A stretch of DNA of 64,000 nt from Thalassoglobus sp. JC818 (GCF_040717535.1 NZ_JBFEFI010000003.1:779597-843596); one strand, 5' to 3'. Shown: positions 26,200 through 36,105, counted from the first letter of the stretch. Program-made: numbers and translations. Notes: a model not told the origin generated them from the sequence alone.

Positions 26200-28032
26200 T
26201 TAGAGGATTCCGTGCAGTGGTCCACCCTGCTGAGCCAAAGCATCGACTTTGGCTGTAACTTTAGGGTCCTCAGTCAGCGGCGGGGCGTGCTTTGGCTTTA
26301 TTCGGGCATCGATCACCAGAGACCCGCGACAGCCCCAGTGCTTATTCTCGATGAAGCTCTCAATGCCATCGATGTCAGCTGCCGGGTTCGACCGAGTGAA
26401 TACGGTCCACAGAAAATTGTTGAGCGACCGGGCAGTGAATTCTGAATCGTCGACCAGGACGCACAGCGGAAATCGGTTGATGGGGTCGCCAGCCGAAAGC
26501 TGATCACAAAACGCTTTTAGAACGTGATCGTCAGCTCTTTCGCACCTTGGAGCTTGGACTGCCAGAACTCCGGGAAGCGCGACCTTCGGTGTCGAAAATC
26601 CGAATGGGAGTCGAAGCGACTCCGGAATCTCTCGCGAAAGCTCCCGCACAGGCTTTCCCGCCGCCGCGACGACGACTTTCGAGCCGGCGTTGAAACCATC
26701 TCCGGAATAGTCGAGTGTGTCGATCGTGGTCTTTGTCTGAAAATGCAAGTCGCGACGCCAATCAACTCGCTCCAGCATGTGATGGAAAAACTTGTCGATG
26801 TCGTGCAGGTTCAGATCCGGCGCATCTTCCTCAGCAGCGATGAACAGGTATTTGGCCAGCGAAAGTTGTCCCTGTCCAAGGATTGCATTCGCTTGAGTCA
26901 AAATCTCTTGAGGGATTCGCTCTTCAGCGTAAGGGACATACCGTTCGCTTCCGATGGCCAGAAGCAATGGATGCACACCCGCAGCATCGACCGCGTGGAC
27001 TTGCTTCACTCCGGGCAAGACCGATGGAATTGCTGGGCCGGTGATCTCGTGAATAATTTCTCCGAATGAGGTGTCCTCTTGCGGCGGTCGACCGACGACC
27101 GTGAACGGCCAGATTGCCCCGGTCCGATGGTAGACGCGTTCGACTTTCAAAACTGGAAAGTCATGTCGCAAGCTGTAATAGCCGAGGTGGTCTCCGAACG
27201 GCCCTTCCTGTTTCAGTCGCTGCGGATCGATGGTTCCCGAAATACAAAAGTCCGCCTCAGCAATCAGTGGAAGATGATCTTTCCTGCGAATCATTCGAAC
27301 GCGACGACCGCCGAGTGCTCCCGCAAACGTCAATTCAGAAAGTCCTTCCGGAAGTGGCATGACCGCCGACAATGGAAGAGCCGGTGGTCCGCCGATGAGA
27401 ATGTTCACCTTTAATTGTTCACCGCGACGAATTGCAGCGGAGTGGTGAACGCCAATACTTCGATGTATCTGGTAGTGAACACCCACTTCGCGATTTGGCG
27501 TGTAATCGTTTCCAGCCATCTGGATTCGGTACATTCCCAAGTTCGATTTCTGCCACCCCGGATGAGCGGGATGTTCCGAGTAAACCGCCGGCAGTGTGAC
27601 GAACGGTCCTCCATCGTCGGGCCAACTCACGAGTTGCGGAAGTTGATCGAGAGATGTCTGATTCTGCGCCAGTGGACCGTTCGAAACGTACTTGGGCTGC
27701 ATCGCCCACGCGACGGGAAAAGCTCGCCCGTACCTCAGTGGATTTTTCATCGCGACGGCTGGGTCGATCTTGATTTCGACAAGACGTTTCACGAGATCGA
27801 GTGTGTCGCGAAACAGAAACCGTGTTCGCTCAATCGTGCCGTACAGATTGCTGAGCATCGGAAACTGACATCCCTGGACATTCTCAAACAGCAGTGCCGG
27901 TCCGCCCGCCTGATAGACACGCCGCTGGATTTCGGCAGCTTCGAGATGCGGATCAATGGGTGTCGAGATACGAACCAGATGTCCGTGTTTTTCGAGATCG
28001 ACGACGCAGTCTTTAAGATTTCGGTAACCCAT
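26200..28032 (-). CDS. UbiD family decarboxylase
   Basis: 610 residues. The fold is that of prenylated-FMN-dependent UbiD enzymes: MGYRNLKDCVVDLEKHGHL at the start, YRIQMAGNDYTPNREVGVHY, RRGEQLKVNILIGGPPALPL, LVAEADFCISG-like (LIAEADFCISGTI) and EGPFGDHLGYYS, and the C-terminal FKxN-type end with VTAKVDALAQQ. Relatives decarboxylate 4-hydroxy-3-polyprenylbenzoate or, in the futalosine menaquinone pathway, a 6-carboxylate naphthoate. At 610 residues it is longer than E. coli UbiD (about 500), like the planctomycete menaquinone-type enzymes. No ubiX or mqn gene is near, so the substrate is open. Confidence 0.88.
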   Translation of the reverse strand: MGYRNLKDCVVDLEKHGHLVRISTPIDPHLEAAEIQRRVYQAGGPALLFENVQGCQFPMLSNLYGTIERTRFLFRDTLDLVKRLVEIKIDPAVAMKNPLRYGRAFPVAWAMQPKYVSNGPLAQNQTSLDQLPQLVSWPDDGGPFVTLPAVYSEHPAHPGWQKSNLGMYRIQMAGNDYTPNREVGVHYQIHRSIGVHHSAAIRRGEQLKVNILIGGPPALPLSAVMPLPEGLSELTFAGALGGRRVRMIRRKDHLPLIAEADFCISGTIDPQRLKQEGPFGDHLGYYSLRHDFPVLKVERVYHRTGAIWPFTVVGRPPQEDTSFGEIIHEITGPAIPSVLPGVKQVHAVDAAGVHPLLLAIGSERYVPYAEERIPQEILTQANAILGQGQLSLAKYLFIAAEEDAPDLNLHDIDKFFHHMLERVDWRRDLHFQTKTTIDTLDYSGDGFNAGSKVVVAAAGKPVRELSREIPESLRLPFGFSTPKVALPGVLAVQAPRCERADDHVLKAFCDQLSAGDPINRFPLCVLVDDSEFTARSLNNFLWTVFTRSNPAADIDGIESFIENKHWGCRGSLVIDARIKPKHAPPLTEDPKVTAKVDALAQQGGPLHGIL

Positions 28033-28280
28033 GGCGTTTCGTTTTGGCGACTGGTTTCAAACGTTTTCTCATCCCTCAGTCTTCTCCGTGAAGCTGGGAG
28101 ATGGATTTCAAATTCATTTGAAGTCAGGCGGTTCGGGAGTTGTTGGAGAATCCGTCATTGAACGCGGTTCGCCGAATCGTAGCGGATTGCGTACAATCAT
28201 GAACTGAATTCCAACTGAGCGAGGTTCAACTTTCACTCAGACATCCGCAATTCCCATCTTGCGATAACATAAGGACCTGT

Positions 28281-29024
28281 ATGCGTGGCCCATCTGTGAG
28301 AATTCGATACGACGTCCGGAGACTCTGGAAGTGTCCGGAGTGCGGGTATGAACGAAAAGTCGACGCCCGCCACACGTCTGTCCGCTGCCATTGCCAGGAT
28401 GGGAACTTCTTTATGCGACTTGTCGAGCCGAAGCGGTTCGTTCGTCCTGAGCTGAGCGAGTCCGACTGCTACGTCACAGAAGACGACTTTCCCGAAGAAC
28501 CTGGGAGCGGACCCTCAATCGAGAATTCTCAGACAGCGGCAGCTGCATCGACCGAGTCTCAGCCGAGCGAAGCCGTTACTGCGGATGCATCAGAGCAGTC
28601 AGAAGAAGCAACTGCCAGCGAATCTCCTCGCAACGAAGTCAGTCAAGATTCGGTTGAAGTGACGGAAGCTGATTCGGAACCTCAAGTGGAAGCCGGCGCA
28701 GTCGAACCGAGTGCAATTGAAGACAAGGAAGAGTCAACACATCCTAAACCGGCATCGGAGTCGACTGTCGCGAAGGAGCAGGCTCCCGGGGAGCGGTCAA
28801 AGAGACGGTCGCGTAAACCCTCGTCTTCCGATTCAAAGAGTCGCGATGGCAACGCTCAACCCAACGCCAAATCGCGGTCTCGACGACGGAAGAAACGTCG
28901 CAAATCTGACGGGGCATCTGGAGAAGCGGGGGCCAACAAGAGTCCTCAAGGGAAACAAGCTTCGAAGGAAAACCCCTCTAAACCACCGGGTGATTCAACG
29001 AAGAATTCTTCAGAGAGTGATTGA
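28281..29024 (+). CDS. Zinc-ribbon protein with acidic then basic low-complexity tail
   Basis: 247 residues. The first 60 residues hold a C-x2-C (18/21) and C-x-C (36/38) metal-binding pattern with WKCPECGYERK. Residues 60-170 are rich in Glu, Ser and Ala; residues 175-220 switch to Lys/Arg/Ser (KRRSRKPSSSDSKSRDG, SRRRKKRRKSDG). The zinc ribbon looks like a small-RNA or protein-binding module and the tail is probably disordered with nucleic-acid affinity. No family name can be given. It is followed after 47 bases by the VWA gene on the same strand. Confidence 0.65.
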   Translation: MRGPSVRIRYDVRRLWKCPECGYERKVDARHTSVRCHCQDGNFFMRLVEPKRFVRPELSESDCYVTEDDFPEEPGSGPSIENSQTAAAASTESQPSEAVTADASEQSEEATASESPRNEVSQDSVEVTEADSEPQVEAGAVEPSAIEDKEESTHPKPASESTVAKEQAPGERSKRRSRKPSSSDSKSRDGNAQPNAKSRSRRRKKRRKSDGASGEAGANKSPQGKQASKENPSKPPGDSTKNSSESD

Positions 29025-29071
29025 AAGAGCGTCAGCGCTGACGCGAATTCTTTAAGTTCAGAGTGTCGACC

Positions 29072-30208
29072 ATGCCATCGTTTGAGTATTCAAAATTTGA
29101 CGGTTCAAAGAAGTTTTCTCCGCAGTCGGCAGATCAGCTCTTTGACAAATTCTCCGAGTTCCTCATGGACTACGGAGACGCCGTTCTCGAATCCCTGAAT
29201 GACTGGGAAGATGAGAATCCCGACGTCGTCGAGGCATTAATCAAGCAGGGATACGTCTCGAAAGATCGGGATGGCACGTTCTCAGTCACTCCGAAGGGCC
29301 TGAAACGAGTTGAGAACAAGGCACTCGAAGCTCTCTTTCAGATTCAGAACAAAGACAAACTCGGTCGGCACGAAACAGAGTTTCGTGGGCCCGGTCAGAT
29401 GAAAACTGAGGAATCCAAACCGTACGAGTACGGTGACCCAGTTTCGAATCTGAACATGCACGAAACGTTGAAGAACGCCATTTACCGTCAGGGAGGAGGG
29501 TCGCCCGTCTCGATTCACGAAGAAGATCTTGAGATCTTCGATACGGAGTACCAAACATCATGTGCGACCGTTGTGCTCATCGACATGTCGGGCAGCATGA
29601 TGCGATATGGAAAATATGCAGCTGCCAAGCGTGTGGCCATGGCCCTCCAAGGACTGGTTCGATCCCGGTATCAGTCCGACTTCCTGCAAATTGTCGGCTT
29701 CTACACCTATGCCACTGCGATGACCGAGCGGGATCTTCTCAACTCCGCGCCGAAGCAGGTGAGCATTTTCGATCCCTACGTCAGCATGCGAATCCCGCTC
29801 GATCAACCGCCTCAATTCGTTCCAGAACACTTCACCAACATTCAGGCAGGTTTGCAGTTTGCTCGACGAATTCTCAAACGCCAACCAGCACAGAATCAGC
29901 AAATCATTTGCATCACAGATGGTGAGCCGACAGCCCACATCGAGGGGCGTGAAATCGTGCTGCTCTATCCGCCAGCGGAGAAAACAGCACGCCACACATT
30001 GAACGAAGTCAAACGATGTGCAAGCGACGGAATTCAGATTTCAAGCTTTGCGTTGATCGAAGACTATTTTTACCACGGCCTGGTCAACTTTGTGGAACAG
30101 ATGGCGATCGTTTCCAAAGGCATCTGCGCAACCTGCAATGCTCAGGACATGGGGAACATGGTGATCAACAGCTTCGTCAAAGGCCGCAAAACGAAGGCGC
30201 GAGTCTGA
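29072..30208 (+). CDS. von Willebrand factor type A domain protein
   Basis: 378 residues from ATG 29072 (GTG 29063 adds three). The N-terminal 150 residues are helical and contain a winged-helix-like segment (ALIKQGYVSKDRDGTFSVTPKGLKR split by charge). The VWA domain starts at about residue 165 with VVLIDMSGSMMRYGKY, a perfect MIDAS DxSGS, then the threonine in HFTNIQAGLQFA and aspartate in ICITDGEPTAH. It is cytoplasmic, with no signal peptide or membrane helix. In many bacteria such proteins work with MoxR ATPases; none is present here. Function is unknown. Confidence 0.85.
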   Translation: MPSFEYSKFDGSKKFSPQSADQLFDKFSEFLMDYGDAVLESLNDWEDENPDVVEALIKQGYVSKDRDGTFSVTPKGLKRVENKALEALFQIQNKDKLGRHETEFRGPGQMKTEESKPYEYGDPVSNLNMHETLKNAIYRQGGGSPVSIHEEDLEIFDTEYQTSCATVVLIDMSGSMMRYGKYAAAKRVAMALQGLVRSRYQSDFLQIVGFYTYATAMTERDLLNSAPKQVSIFDPYVSMRIPLDQPPQFVPEHFTNIQAGLQFARRILKRQPAQNQQIICITDGEPTAHIEGREIVLLYPPAEKTARHTLNEVKRCASDGIQISSFALIEDYFYHGLVNFVEQMAIVSKGICATCNAQDMGNMVINSFVKGRKTKARV

Positions 30209-30293
30209 TCACTCTGCGAGTCGAATTTCAATTACTGGCGCGAGTTGACGAAGTACATCAATTCCCTGTTCGAAACCCTTCGAACCTGCAGAG

Positions 30294-31952
30294 CTACGGT
30301 GAAAGCGAGAGTTCGATTGGAAAAAGATCGTTCGACGGAACGGATTTCAGTTCGGTCTGCTGAATTGTGTCGGAAGTCGTGTCTTGATACTGATCGGGAA
30401 CAGTGTCTTCCGGTGCTGGCTCTTCCGATGGGCTGAGGTCAAGAGACGGAGATTCATCCGGTTCTGGGGCCGCATCGTCCAATGGTTCTTGAGTAGGAAC
30501 TTGATCTTCGCTGTTTTGCTTTGGTTGTACAAATACCTCGGGCAAACCTTGTTGAAGATCAGATCGTTTTAGAAGGAGTTCCGCTCGTCGAAGTGCAATC
30601 TCAGCGGAGTGCTTCCGACTTGCGGCTTCTGTGAGATCTTGCTGAGTCCCGACTCCAGTTTTGAAGAGCTTTGAAACACGTTCGAGTTCAGTCTCGGCGG
30701 TTTCGAGTTCAAATTTCGCTTGCTCGACATCCAGAACGAGTAACTCTCTGTCAATCTCGCTGTGCTGCGGGGATTGTTGTTGAGGTGTGAATGTGAAGAC
30801 CCCTCCAACGTTTTCTTGATTTCTGTTGCGTTGAGCCAATGCCTGCTGTTGTTGAAGGAGTGCCCGCTTCAGTTCGATCTCCGCGTCGATTAACTGTTCC
30901 TCGCTCTTTCGCAGCTCCATTCGCGAATCGCTGGGGACCCGTTCGTGAGACTCACTTTGAAGGGATTCTGGCACACCGAGACGCTTCAGATGATAGAAGA
31001 TTCCATTCCTGGTGTCCTCAACGCTTTCCCGTGCTGATTCAAGACGTTGTTGCGCACGTTGAACTTCGAGCCCCAGAATTTCGATCGCAAGCTGACGTGA
31101 TTTTTCGTCTGCGAAATCGGTCCGCTGTTGATGTTCAACTCCATTCTCAATCGTTTCTTCGTGCTCGATTTCCTGCGCAAGAAATGGGGTTTTGTGTGGA
31201 GTCGCGGTCGGCTCTTCAGATTTCCAAAACGGTGGCTGCTGTTGTTGCGACGCGTCGAAAGGGCTGTTCTTCCACTCTTGCTGCGAACGAAGCGAGTTCG
31301 CGAAGGGGTCAGGTGCTTGTCCTTGAGGGTCAGTCCGAGGCAACGCCGGTTGCTGTTGAACTGGTTGGGCGGGGGCAAACGGGTCAGTGCTGGAGCTCTG
31401 TTGTGAACGTGACGGACTCGGTTGGCGGTTGTTCAGGTGAGGTGGACCAAGTGGTAGACCAACTGGTGAACTGAGTGATGAGTCTTGATTCCGACGGGTC
31501 GCCTGAAACTGTCGTTCTCGCTCATGGAACTTGTTCTCAATCTCCGCAAGCCGTTGTCGGAGTTGGGTGATCTTCTCTCTCAGAAGTGCCTGCTCGGTTT
31601 CCCACAGCGATTCATCGAACTCGGCGATTTCGCGATGAATGTTTCTCGCTGAGGCGTTGTTGCCCGAATCTGGGTAGGATTGCAGGTTCGGGGCCGAGAA
31701 ACCTGACGGGGCTGCTGGAGGTGTTGCCTGAGTGAGCTGAGTGGCCTCAAAAGCGGGTTGCGGAGTAATCACCTGTTTGGCAGCGGGACTTGTGTATCGC
31801 TCGACTAGGGTTGCTGGAGGTTCCGCATTGAGTTGGCCGTCGTCTCGCAAGTTCAGCGCGAGGATAGCTCCGACCAAGCAGAGGAGAATTGAGACGGCTG
31901 AAGCTGTGGGCGAAAACCGCCGCTTCGATGTGTTTGAGTTCGTGGCTTGCAT
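30294..31952 (-). CDS. Membrane-anchored Gln/Pro-rich coiled-coil protein
   Basis: 552 residues. One membrane anchor at about residues 16-34 (ASAVSILLCLVGAILALNL), then an extracytoplasmic body: a coiled coil near 105-150 (LREKITQLRQRLAEIENKF), a Gln/Pro/Ser-rich linker at 150-245, long helices at 275-345 and 395-470 whose pattern (VLDVEQAKFELETAETELERVSKLFKTG, described here in parts) recalls the helical hairpins of outer-membrane efflux proteins, and an acidic C-terminus. It ends the operon of ECF sigma factor and kinase, six bases after the kinase stop, so it is likely a partner or target of that signalling pair. Confidence 0.65.
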   Translation of the reverse strand: MQATNSNTSKRRFSPTASAVSILLCLVGAILALNLRDDGQLNAEPPATLVERYTSPAAKQVITPQPAFEATQLTQATPPAAPSGFSAPNLQSYPDSGNNASARNIHREIAEFDESLWETEQALLREKITQLRQRLAEIENKFHERERQFQATRRNQDSSLSSPVGLPLGPPHLNNRQPSPSRSQQSSSTDPFAPAQPVQQQPALPRTDPQGQAPDPFANSLRSQQEWKNSPFDASQQQQPPFWKSEEPTATPHKTPFLAQEIEHEETIENGVEHQQRTDFADEKSRQLAIEILGLEVQRAQQRLESARESVEDTRNGIFYHLKRLGVPESLQSESHERVPSDSRMELRKSEEQLIDAEIELKRALLQQQQALAQRNRNQENVGGVFTFTPQQQSPQHSEIDRELLVLDVEQAKFELETAETELERVSKLFKTGVGTQQDLTEAASRKHSAEIALRRAELLLKRSDLQQGLPEVFVQPKQNSEDQVPTQEPLDDAAPEPDESPSLDLSPSEEPAPEDTVPDQYQDTTSDTIQQTELKSVPSNDLFPIELSLSP

Positions 31953-31957
31953 GTTCG

Positions 31958-33490
31958 CTAGTCCTGAGGGCTGGGGAGTGGTTCGGGCAATTTGAATTGA
32001 GGCACGGTTTTGTTTTCAGCGTCGGGTTCATTCAGGAGGGTTTCGACACGGCTGAGTTCCCCCTCCAGTTCTTGAATCTCGCTGAGAATTGCCGACATCG
32101 AGAGTTCGCTTTCATCGGGCAGAAGCTCCGGTGCTGCGAGCGGTTTCGTCTCGATGTTGGGTAAGCCGTCGAGTGTCGCAGCAGCTTTGGTTTGCTCAAG
32201 TTGCGCGGAAGATGGAGATTCGGAGTTCGGCCCGAAGGACCCTGCCACAACGATGATCGCTGTAAGTGCCAAGATCGAACCACCTGCCCAGTACAGCAGT
32301 CGCCGATTTCGATTCGGCGATCGTTGCAGGAATTTGGGGAGCGGACTTTGATCGGGTTGTTGAAGATGCGCTAAGCACTGTTCGAAAAGCTCTGCGACTT
32401 CTTGAGCAGTTTGGAATCGATCGTCAGGATCTTTTGCGTGCAGACGATCGATGAGTCGAATCAGCCAGACGGGAGTCTCCGGCCGAACTTGCTGGATGGG
32501 TCTGGGTGTTTCATCTGTGATTTTTCTCAGAATTGCATAGCTTGTTTCGCTTCGAAACGGCGGTCGTCCGGTGCAAAGAGTGAAGAGAACGCTTCCGAGG
32601 CTGAACAGATCGCTGCGCTGATCGACACGTTCTCCACGAGCTTGTTCGGGTGACATGTATTGAGGTGTCCCAGCTAGAACTCCAGTGCGTGTCATGCTGG
32701 CGTCGTCTGCTGCCCGAGCCAGGCCGAAGTCCGTGAGGATGATTCGGTCAACGTCGGGCTCCATCAGAATGTTGGCCGGTTTCACATCTCTGTGAACCAG
32801 TCCTTGAGCGTGAGCAGCTGCGAGTCCGCGACAGACTTGCAGGCCAATGCGAACTATCGCTTCGATCGGGAGTGGACCTGCATGGTCGATACGGCGTTGG
32901 AGTGACTCCCCTGCGACATAGGGCATGACCAGAAAGGGCAATCCATTTGATTCAGAAACTCTGTGGATCGAAACGACGTTGGGGTGAACAACCGAAGCAG
33001 TCGCTTGTCCTTCTCGCGAAAACCGGGCACGTGCTGCTCCCGACATGGCGAGGTGAGGAGCAAGGACTTTGATCGCAACATATCGATTGAGGGCCGGTTC
33101 GTACCCTTTTAGGACGACACCCATGCCGCCACACCCCACGACGCCCACAACTTCATAACCCCCAAACCGGCCGAGCATGCGGGGATCGTCCGACGGTTGC
33201 AGAGCATCCAGGACCCCAGGGATCGCGGAGTGAAGAACTGGATCGTTGTGGAACCTTGTCGGAGGACTTGGAAGCGACTCTTTGAGTTCCGAATCAAAAA
33301 TGTCGTCACTAAGGAAAGAGGAGGTGTCGTGCCACCATTGCTGGTCCGCCGACTGTTCATCAAGTTGCTTCTGGCACGATGGGCAACTGTCGAGGTGTTT
33401 GAGGAATGTGCCTTGATCGGTCTCCAACAGTTCATCATTCAAGAAGGCTGTCAGTTGGGCCGGGGAACAAGCTTGTTTTGCATCGCTCAT
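31958..33490 (-). CDS. Ser/Thr protein kinase with N-terminal zinc-finger (anti-sigma type)
   Basis: 510 residues. The start holds HLDSCPSC, the H-x3-C-x2-C of anti-sigma zinc-finger domains (H32, C36, C39). The kinase domain (about 110-375) shows GCGGMG, VAIK with Lys141, HRDVKPAN with Asp235, DFGLA, GTPQYMSPEQA and a complete C-lobe; it looks active. One membrane helix lies near residues 398-418 with an extracytoplasmic tail. ATG 33490 overlaps the sigma factor stop (ATGA). I infer that the zinc finger holds the sigma factor and that phosphorylation modulates release. Confidence 0.92.
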   Translation of the reverse strand: MSDAKQACSPAQLTAFLNDELLETDQGTFLKHLDSCPSCQKQLDEQSADQQWWHDTSSFLSDDIFDSELKESLPSPPTRFHNDPVLHSAIPGVLDALQPSDDPRMLGRFGGYEVVGVVGCGGMGVVLKGYEPALNRYVAIKVLAPHLAMSGAARARFSREGQATASVVHPNVVSIHRVSESNGLPFLVMPYVAGESLQRRIDHAGPLPIEAIVRIGLQVCRGLAAAHAQGLVHRDVKPANILMEPDVDRIILTDFGLARAADDASMTRTGVLAGTPQYMSPEQARGERVDQRSDLFSLGSVLFTLCTGRPPFRSETSYAILRKITDETPRPIQQVRPETPVWLIRLIDRLHAKDPDDRFQTAQEVAELFEQCLAHLQQPDQSPLPKFLQRSPNRNRRLLYWAGGSILALTAIIVVAGSFGPNSESPSSAQLEQTKAAATLDGLPNIETKPLAAPELLPDESELSMSAILSEIQELEGELSRVETLLNEPDAENKTVPQFKLPEPLPSPQD

Positions 33491-34077
33491 GTTTCGTCCT
33501 CCATTGCCAGGACGCCTTCACGCAATCGTTTCATCACTCGGCTGCGTGCTGCATAGAGGGAGCCGATCGAGATGTCCAAGTCGTTGGCAACCACCGTTTT
33601 CGAATGTCCATCGACAGCTGTTCTCCAAAATGCCATCCACGTCGAGTCAGAGAATTCGTCGCGGATTTTCTCGACCACTTTTCGAAATGTGGCTCTCCGT
33701 AATTCGAGTTCGATTTCTGCCTCTTCTTCAGAATCAAATTTTCCTCCGGAAACAGCGTGTTCGTCGACGTTTGTCAAAGAATGGTGGCGATGTGATCGCG
33801 TCGCCGCATTCACGACTGCATTTCGAGTGACGACCAACAGCCACGCACGGAAAGAACCACTTTGGCGATCGAGATGCCAAGTCTTCATTTTCTCGGCAGC
33901 ATTGGCAAAGACTCGTTGAACAAGGTCTTCCGCGTCGGCGGGCTGCAATCCTTTTCGGCGTGCGTATCGATAGATGGCAGACTGATAGATCTGCAGAAAT
34001 TCGCGCCAGGCATCGTCGTCGTCCGCGTTCTGAACGCGTTGAAGCAAACTCCAGCGAGTTGTCGGCAGGTCAGACAC
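33487..34077 (-). CDS. ECF RNA polymerase sigma factor
   Basis: 196 residues. Region 2 shows YARRKGLQPADAEDLVQRVFANA and FRAWLLVVTRNAVVNAATR; region 4 shows HSKTVVANDLDISIGSLYAARSRVMKRL, the helix-turn-helix for -35 recognition. The type is the one common in planctomycetes, encoded with a protein kinase instead of a plain anti-sigma factor. Its stop overlaps the kinase start by ATGA, so sigma factor and kinase are translated in step. A self-regulated promoter would be expected upstream in 34078-34548 but no sequence there can be identified with confidence. Confidence 0.92.
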   Translation of the reverse strand: MSDLPTTRWSLLQRVQNADDDDAWREFLQIYQSAIYRYARRKGLQPADAEDLVQRVFANAAEKMKTWHLDRQSGSFRAWLLVVTRNAVVNAATRSHRHHSLTNVDEHAVSGGKFDSEEEAEIELELRRATFRKVVEKIRDEFSDSTWMAFWRTAVDGHSKTVVANDLDISIGSLYAARSRVMKRLREGVLAMEDET

Positions 34078-34548
34078 GGATCCTCCGAAGTTGTGGGGCG
34101 ACTGTCAGAAAGAAGCACACATCAACCTGTGTGATCTGACACGCTTTTTCAAAGATTTATTGTCTGTTTCGGTCAGTCGAAAACCAACCGAGCGTCGATC
34201 CGCCGCCGACGGCGCTCTGGCAAACCTCGCAGTGAACGGTTCGATTCTTCAGTAAATTATGCGAGATGAGGCGATTTCGAGGCGATTGATGTAACACTTA
34301 CAACGTGGGGGGATGAAATCGGAATTTCCTTCAAAGCCTGCTTGACCGTTTTCGGAAAATGGAGAGAATCCCTCTCACTTGGCCAGCAGCAAACACGCCG
34401 CTGACAACACAACCACTTGCACCAGAATCGGTTACACTGTCAGACAGATTGGCAAAACAACTCATTCGGTGCCCCTTCCCCTTCATTTAACTTCGTCACG
34501 GACGACGCAACCTGCCTGGCAGGTTGTGGGGCAGGATGCCCTGTTTCC
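34078..34548. other. Divergent intergenic region between sigma factor and murE
   Basis: 471 bases between divergent genes. No convincing coding frame apart from the 5' extension of murE (TTG 34417). It should contain the promoters of both transcription units, but none is clear by eye. A short GC-rich inverted repeat (GCCGCCGACGGCG) lies near 34200. Confidence 0.45.
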
Positions 34549-36066
34549 ATGTTGATTCCGCATCGACAACCTGGAGCCGTGAATCTCCGCAAAGAGATTC
34601 CACTGGCGAGTTTCGTTGGCTGTCCCGACATTACCGTTTCGGAAGTGGCGGCTCACACCGACGATTGCACCCCAGGTTGCCTGTTTGTCACTCTTCCTGG
34701 AACACAATCCCACGGCCGTGATCATATTCCCCTTGCCCTCCAACGCGGGGTCGCGGCAATCCTCACTGATTACCCACTCGCGGACATTTCACTTCCTCAG
34801 TGCATCGTTCCAGATGTCCGGAAAGCGTACGGTCAACTTTGTCATGCCATGTACGGTCATCCTTCCCGTCGAATGGGAATCGCAGGGGTGACTGGCACGA
34901 ATGGCAAAACGACCACCACGTGGATTTTGAGGTCCCTTCTCCAATCTGCCTCTCGATCAACCGGTCTGATTGGAACGATCGAATACAACGACGGCGTTCA
35001 TTCAGAGCCCTCAACTCTGACAACGCCCGATGCGATGACGACGGCCCGACTGCTCGCAGCGATGCGAGATCGCCAGACAAATTACGCGGCAATTGAATTG
35101 TCGAGTCATGCTCTGGCACAAGGACGGCCCGAAGGACTTGGACTGGATGTCGCGGTCATCACCAACGTGACTCATGACCACCTCGATTATCATGAATCAC
35201 TCGACCAGTACATCGCAGCCAAAGCCAAAATCATCGACTACTTAAAGCCGGAAGGCATCCTGATCGTCAACACAGAGTGCCCGCATTGGGAGAAATTCAT
35301 CCCGGAGCAAGAAAGGCGTGTTCGCGTCCTTTCCTTCGGGGCGACTGACGATGCAGATATCTTCCCCGAGATTTTGGAACTCTCATCGAGCGGTTCACGA
35401 TTCCGGATGCATTACGGAGTGGAACGTTTCGATTGTGAGATTCCACTCACTGGAAAACATAATGTCTCGAATGCTGCTGCAGCTGCTTGTGCTGCACTGC
35501 ACTTGGGACTGACTACCGAAGAAATCCAGGCTGGTCTTGCGAAGTGTCCTCCGGTTCCCGGTCGACTTGAGTCCGTCAATTGCGGACAAAACTTCAGCGT
35601 CTATGTGGACTATGCCCACACCGACGACGCAATTCAGCATGCGATTCAAACGGTTCGTCCGTTGACATCGGGACAGACAACAATTGTCTTCGGTGCTGGC
35701 GGAGAACGAGATCGATTCAAGCGTCGAAAGATGGCGGTGGCAGCTGCTGCCGCAGATAAGGTGATCGTCACGAGTGACAACCCACGCGGTGAGTCACCGG
35801 AACAGATTATCGAAGACATCATGGAAGGTTTTGCGTCAACGTCGGTGAAACCGATCATTGAAATTGACCGAAGAAAAGCCATCCAGCGTGCAATTAGCGA
35901 AGCCAGAGGCGGTGATGCCGTCCTCGTGGCAGGCAAAGGGCACGAACGATTTCAGATTGTCGGCAATCAGCGTCTTCCATTTGACGATGTCGCAGTTTGT
36001 CGAGAAGCGATTCAATGGAATTTTCGCACGCTCCATCGCGTCGAAGCAACGGCGAAGGTCGCCTGA
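34549..36066 (+). CDS. murE: UDP-N-acetylmuramoyl-tripeptide synthetase, MurE
   Basis: 505 residues from ATG 34549, the length usual for MurE; the frame opens at TTG 34417 but the extra 44 residues have no support. The Mur-ligase P-loop is GVTGTNGKTTTT at about 114-124, followed by ELSSHALAQGR, TNVTHDHLDYH, GKHNVSNAAAA and the C-terminal DNPRGESP. The DNPR motif marks meso-diaminopimelate as the amino acid added to UDP-MurNAc-L-Ala-D-Glu. MurE works in the cytoplasm. murF follows 39 bases later. This supports a genuine peptidoglycan wall in this planctomycete. Confidence 0.93.
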   Translation: MLIPHRQPGAVNLRKEIPLASFVGCPDITVSEVAAHTDDCTPGCLFVTLPGTQSHGRDHIPLALQRGVAAILTDYPLADISLPQCIVPDVRKAYGQLCHAMYGHPSRRMGIAGVTGTNGKTTTTWILRSLLQSASRSTGLIGTIEYNDGVHSEPSTLTTPDAMTTARLLAAMRDRQTNYAAIELSSHALAQGRPEGLGLDVAVITNVTHDHLDYHESLDQYIAAKAKIIDYLKPEGILIVNTECPHWEKFIPEQERRVRVLSFGATDDADIFPEILELSSSGSRFRMHYGVERFDCEIPLTGKHNVSNAAAAACAALHLGLTTEEIQAGLAKCPPVPGRLESVNCGQNFSVYVDYAHTDDAIQHAIQTVRPLTSGQTTIVFGAGGERDRFKRRKMAVAAAAADKVIVTSDNPRGESPEQIIEDIMEGFASTSVKPIIEIDRRKAIQRAISEARGGDAVLVAGKGHERFQIVGNQRLPFDDVAVCREAIQWNFRTLHRVEATAKVA

Positions 36067-36105
36067 TGAGTCGCATCGAAAAGACCACAATTCGGAAGCG
36101 GAAAC

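Noticed and set aside
27415..28161. 248-codon plus-strand open frame
   Set aside because: Lies opposite the well-conserved UbiD gene and has no family resemblance.
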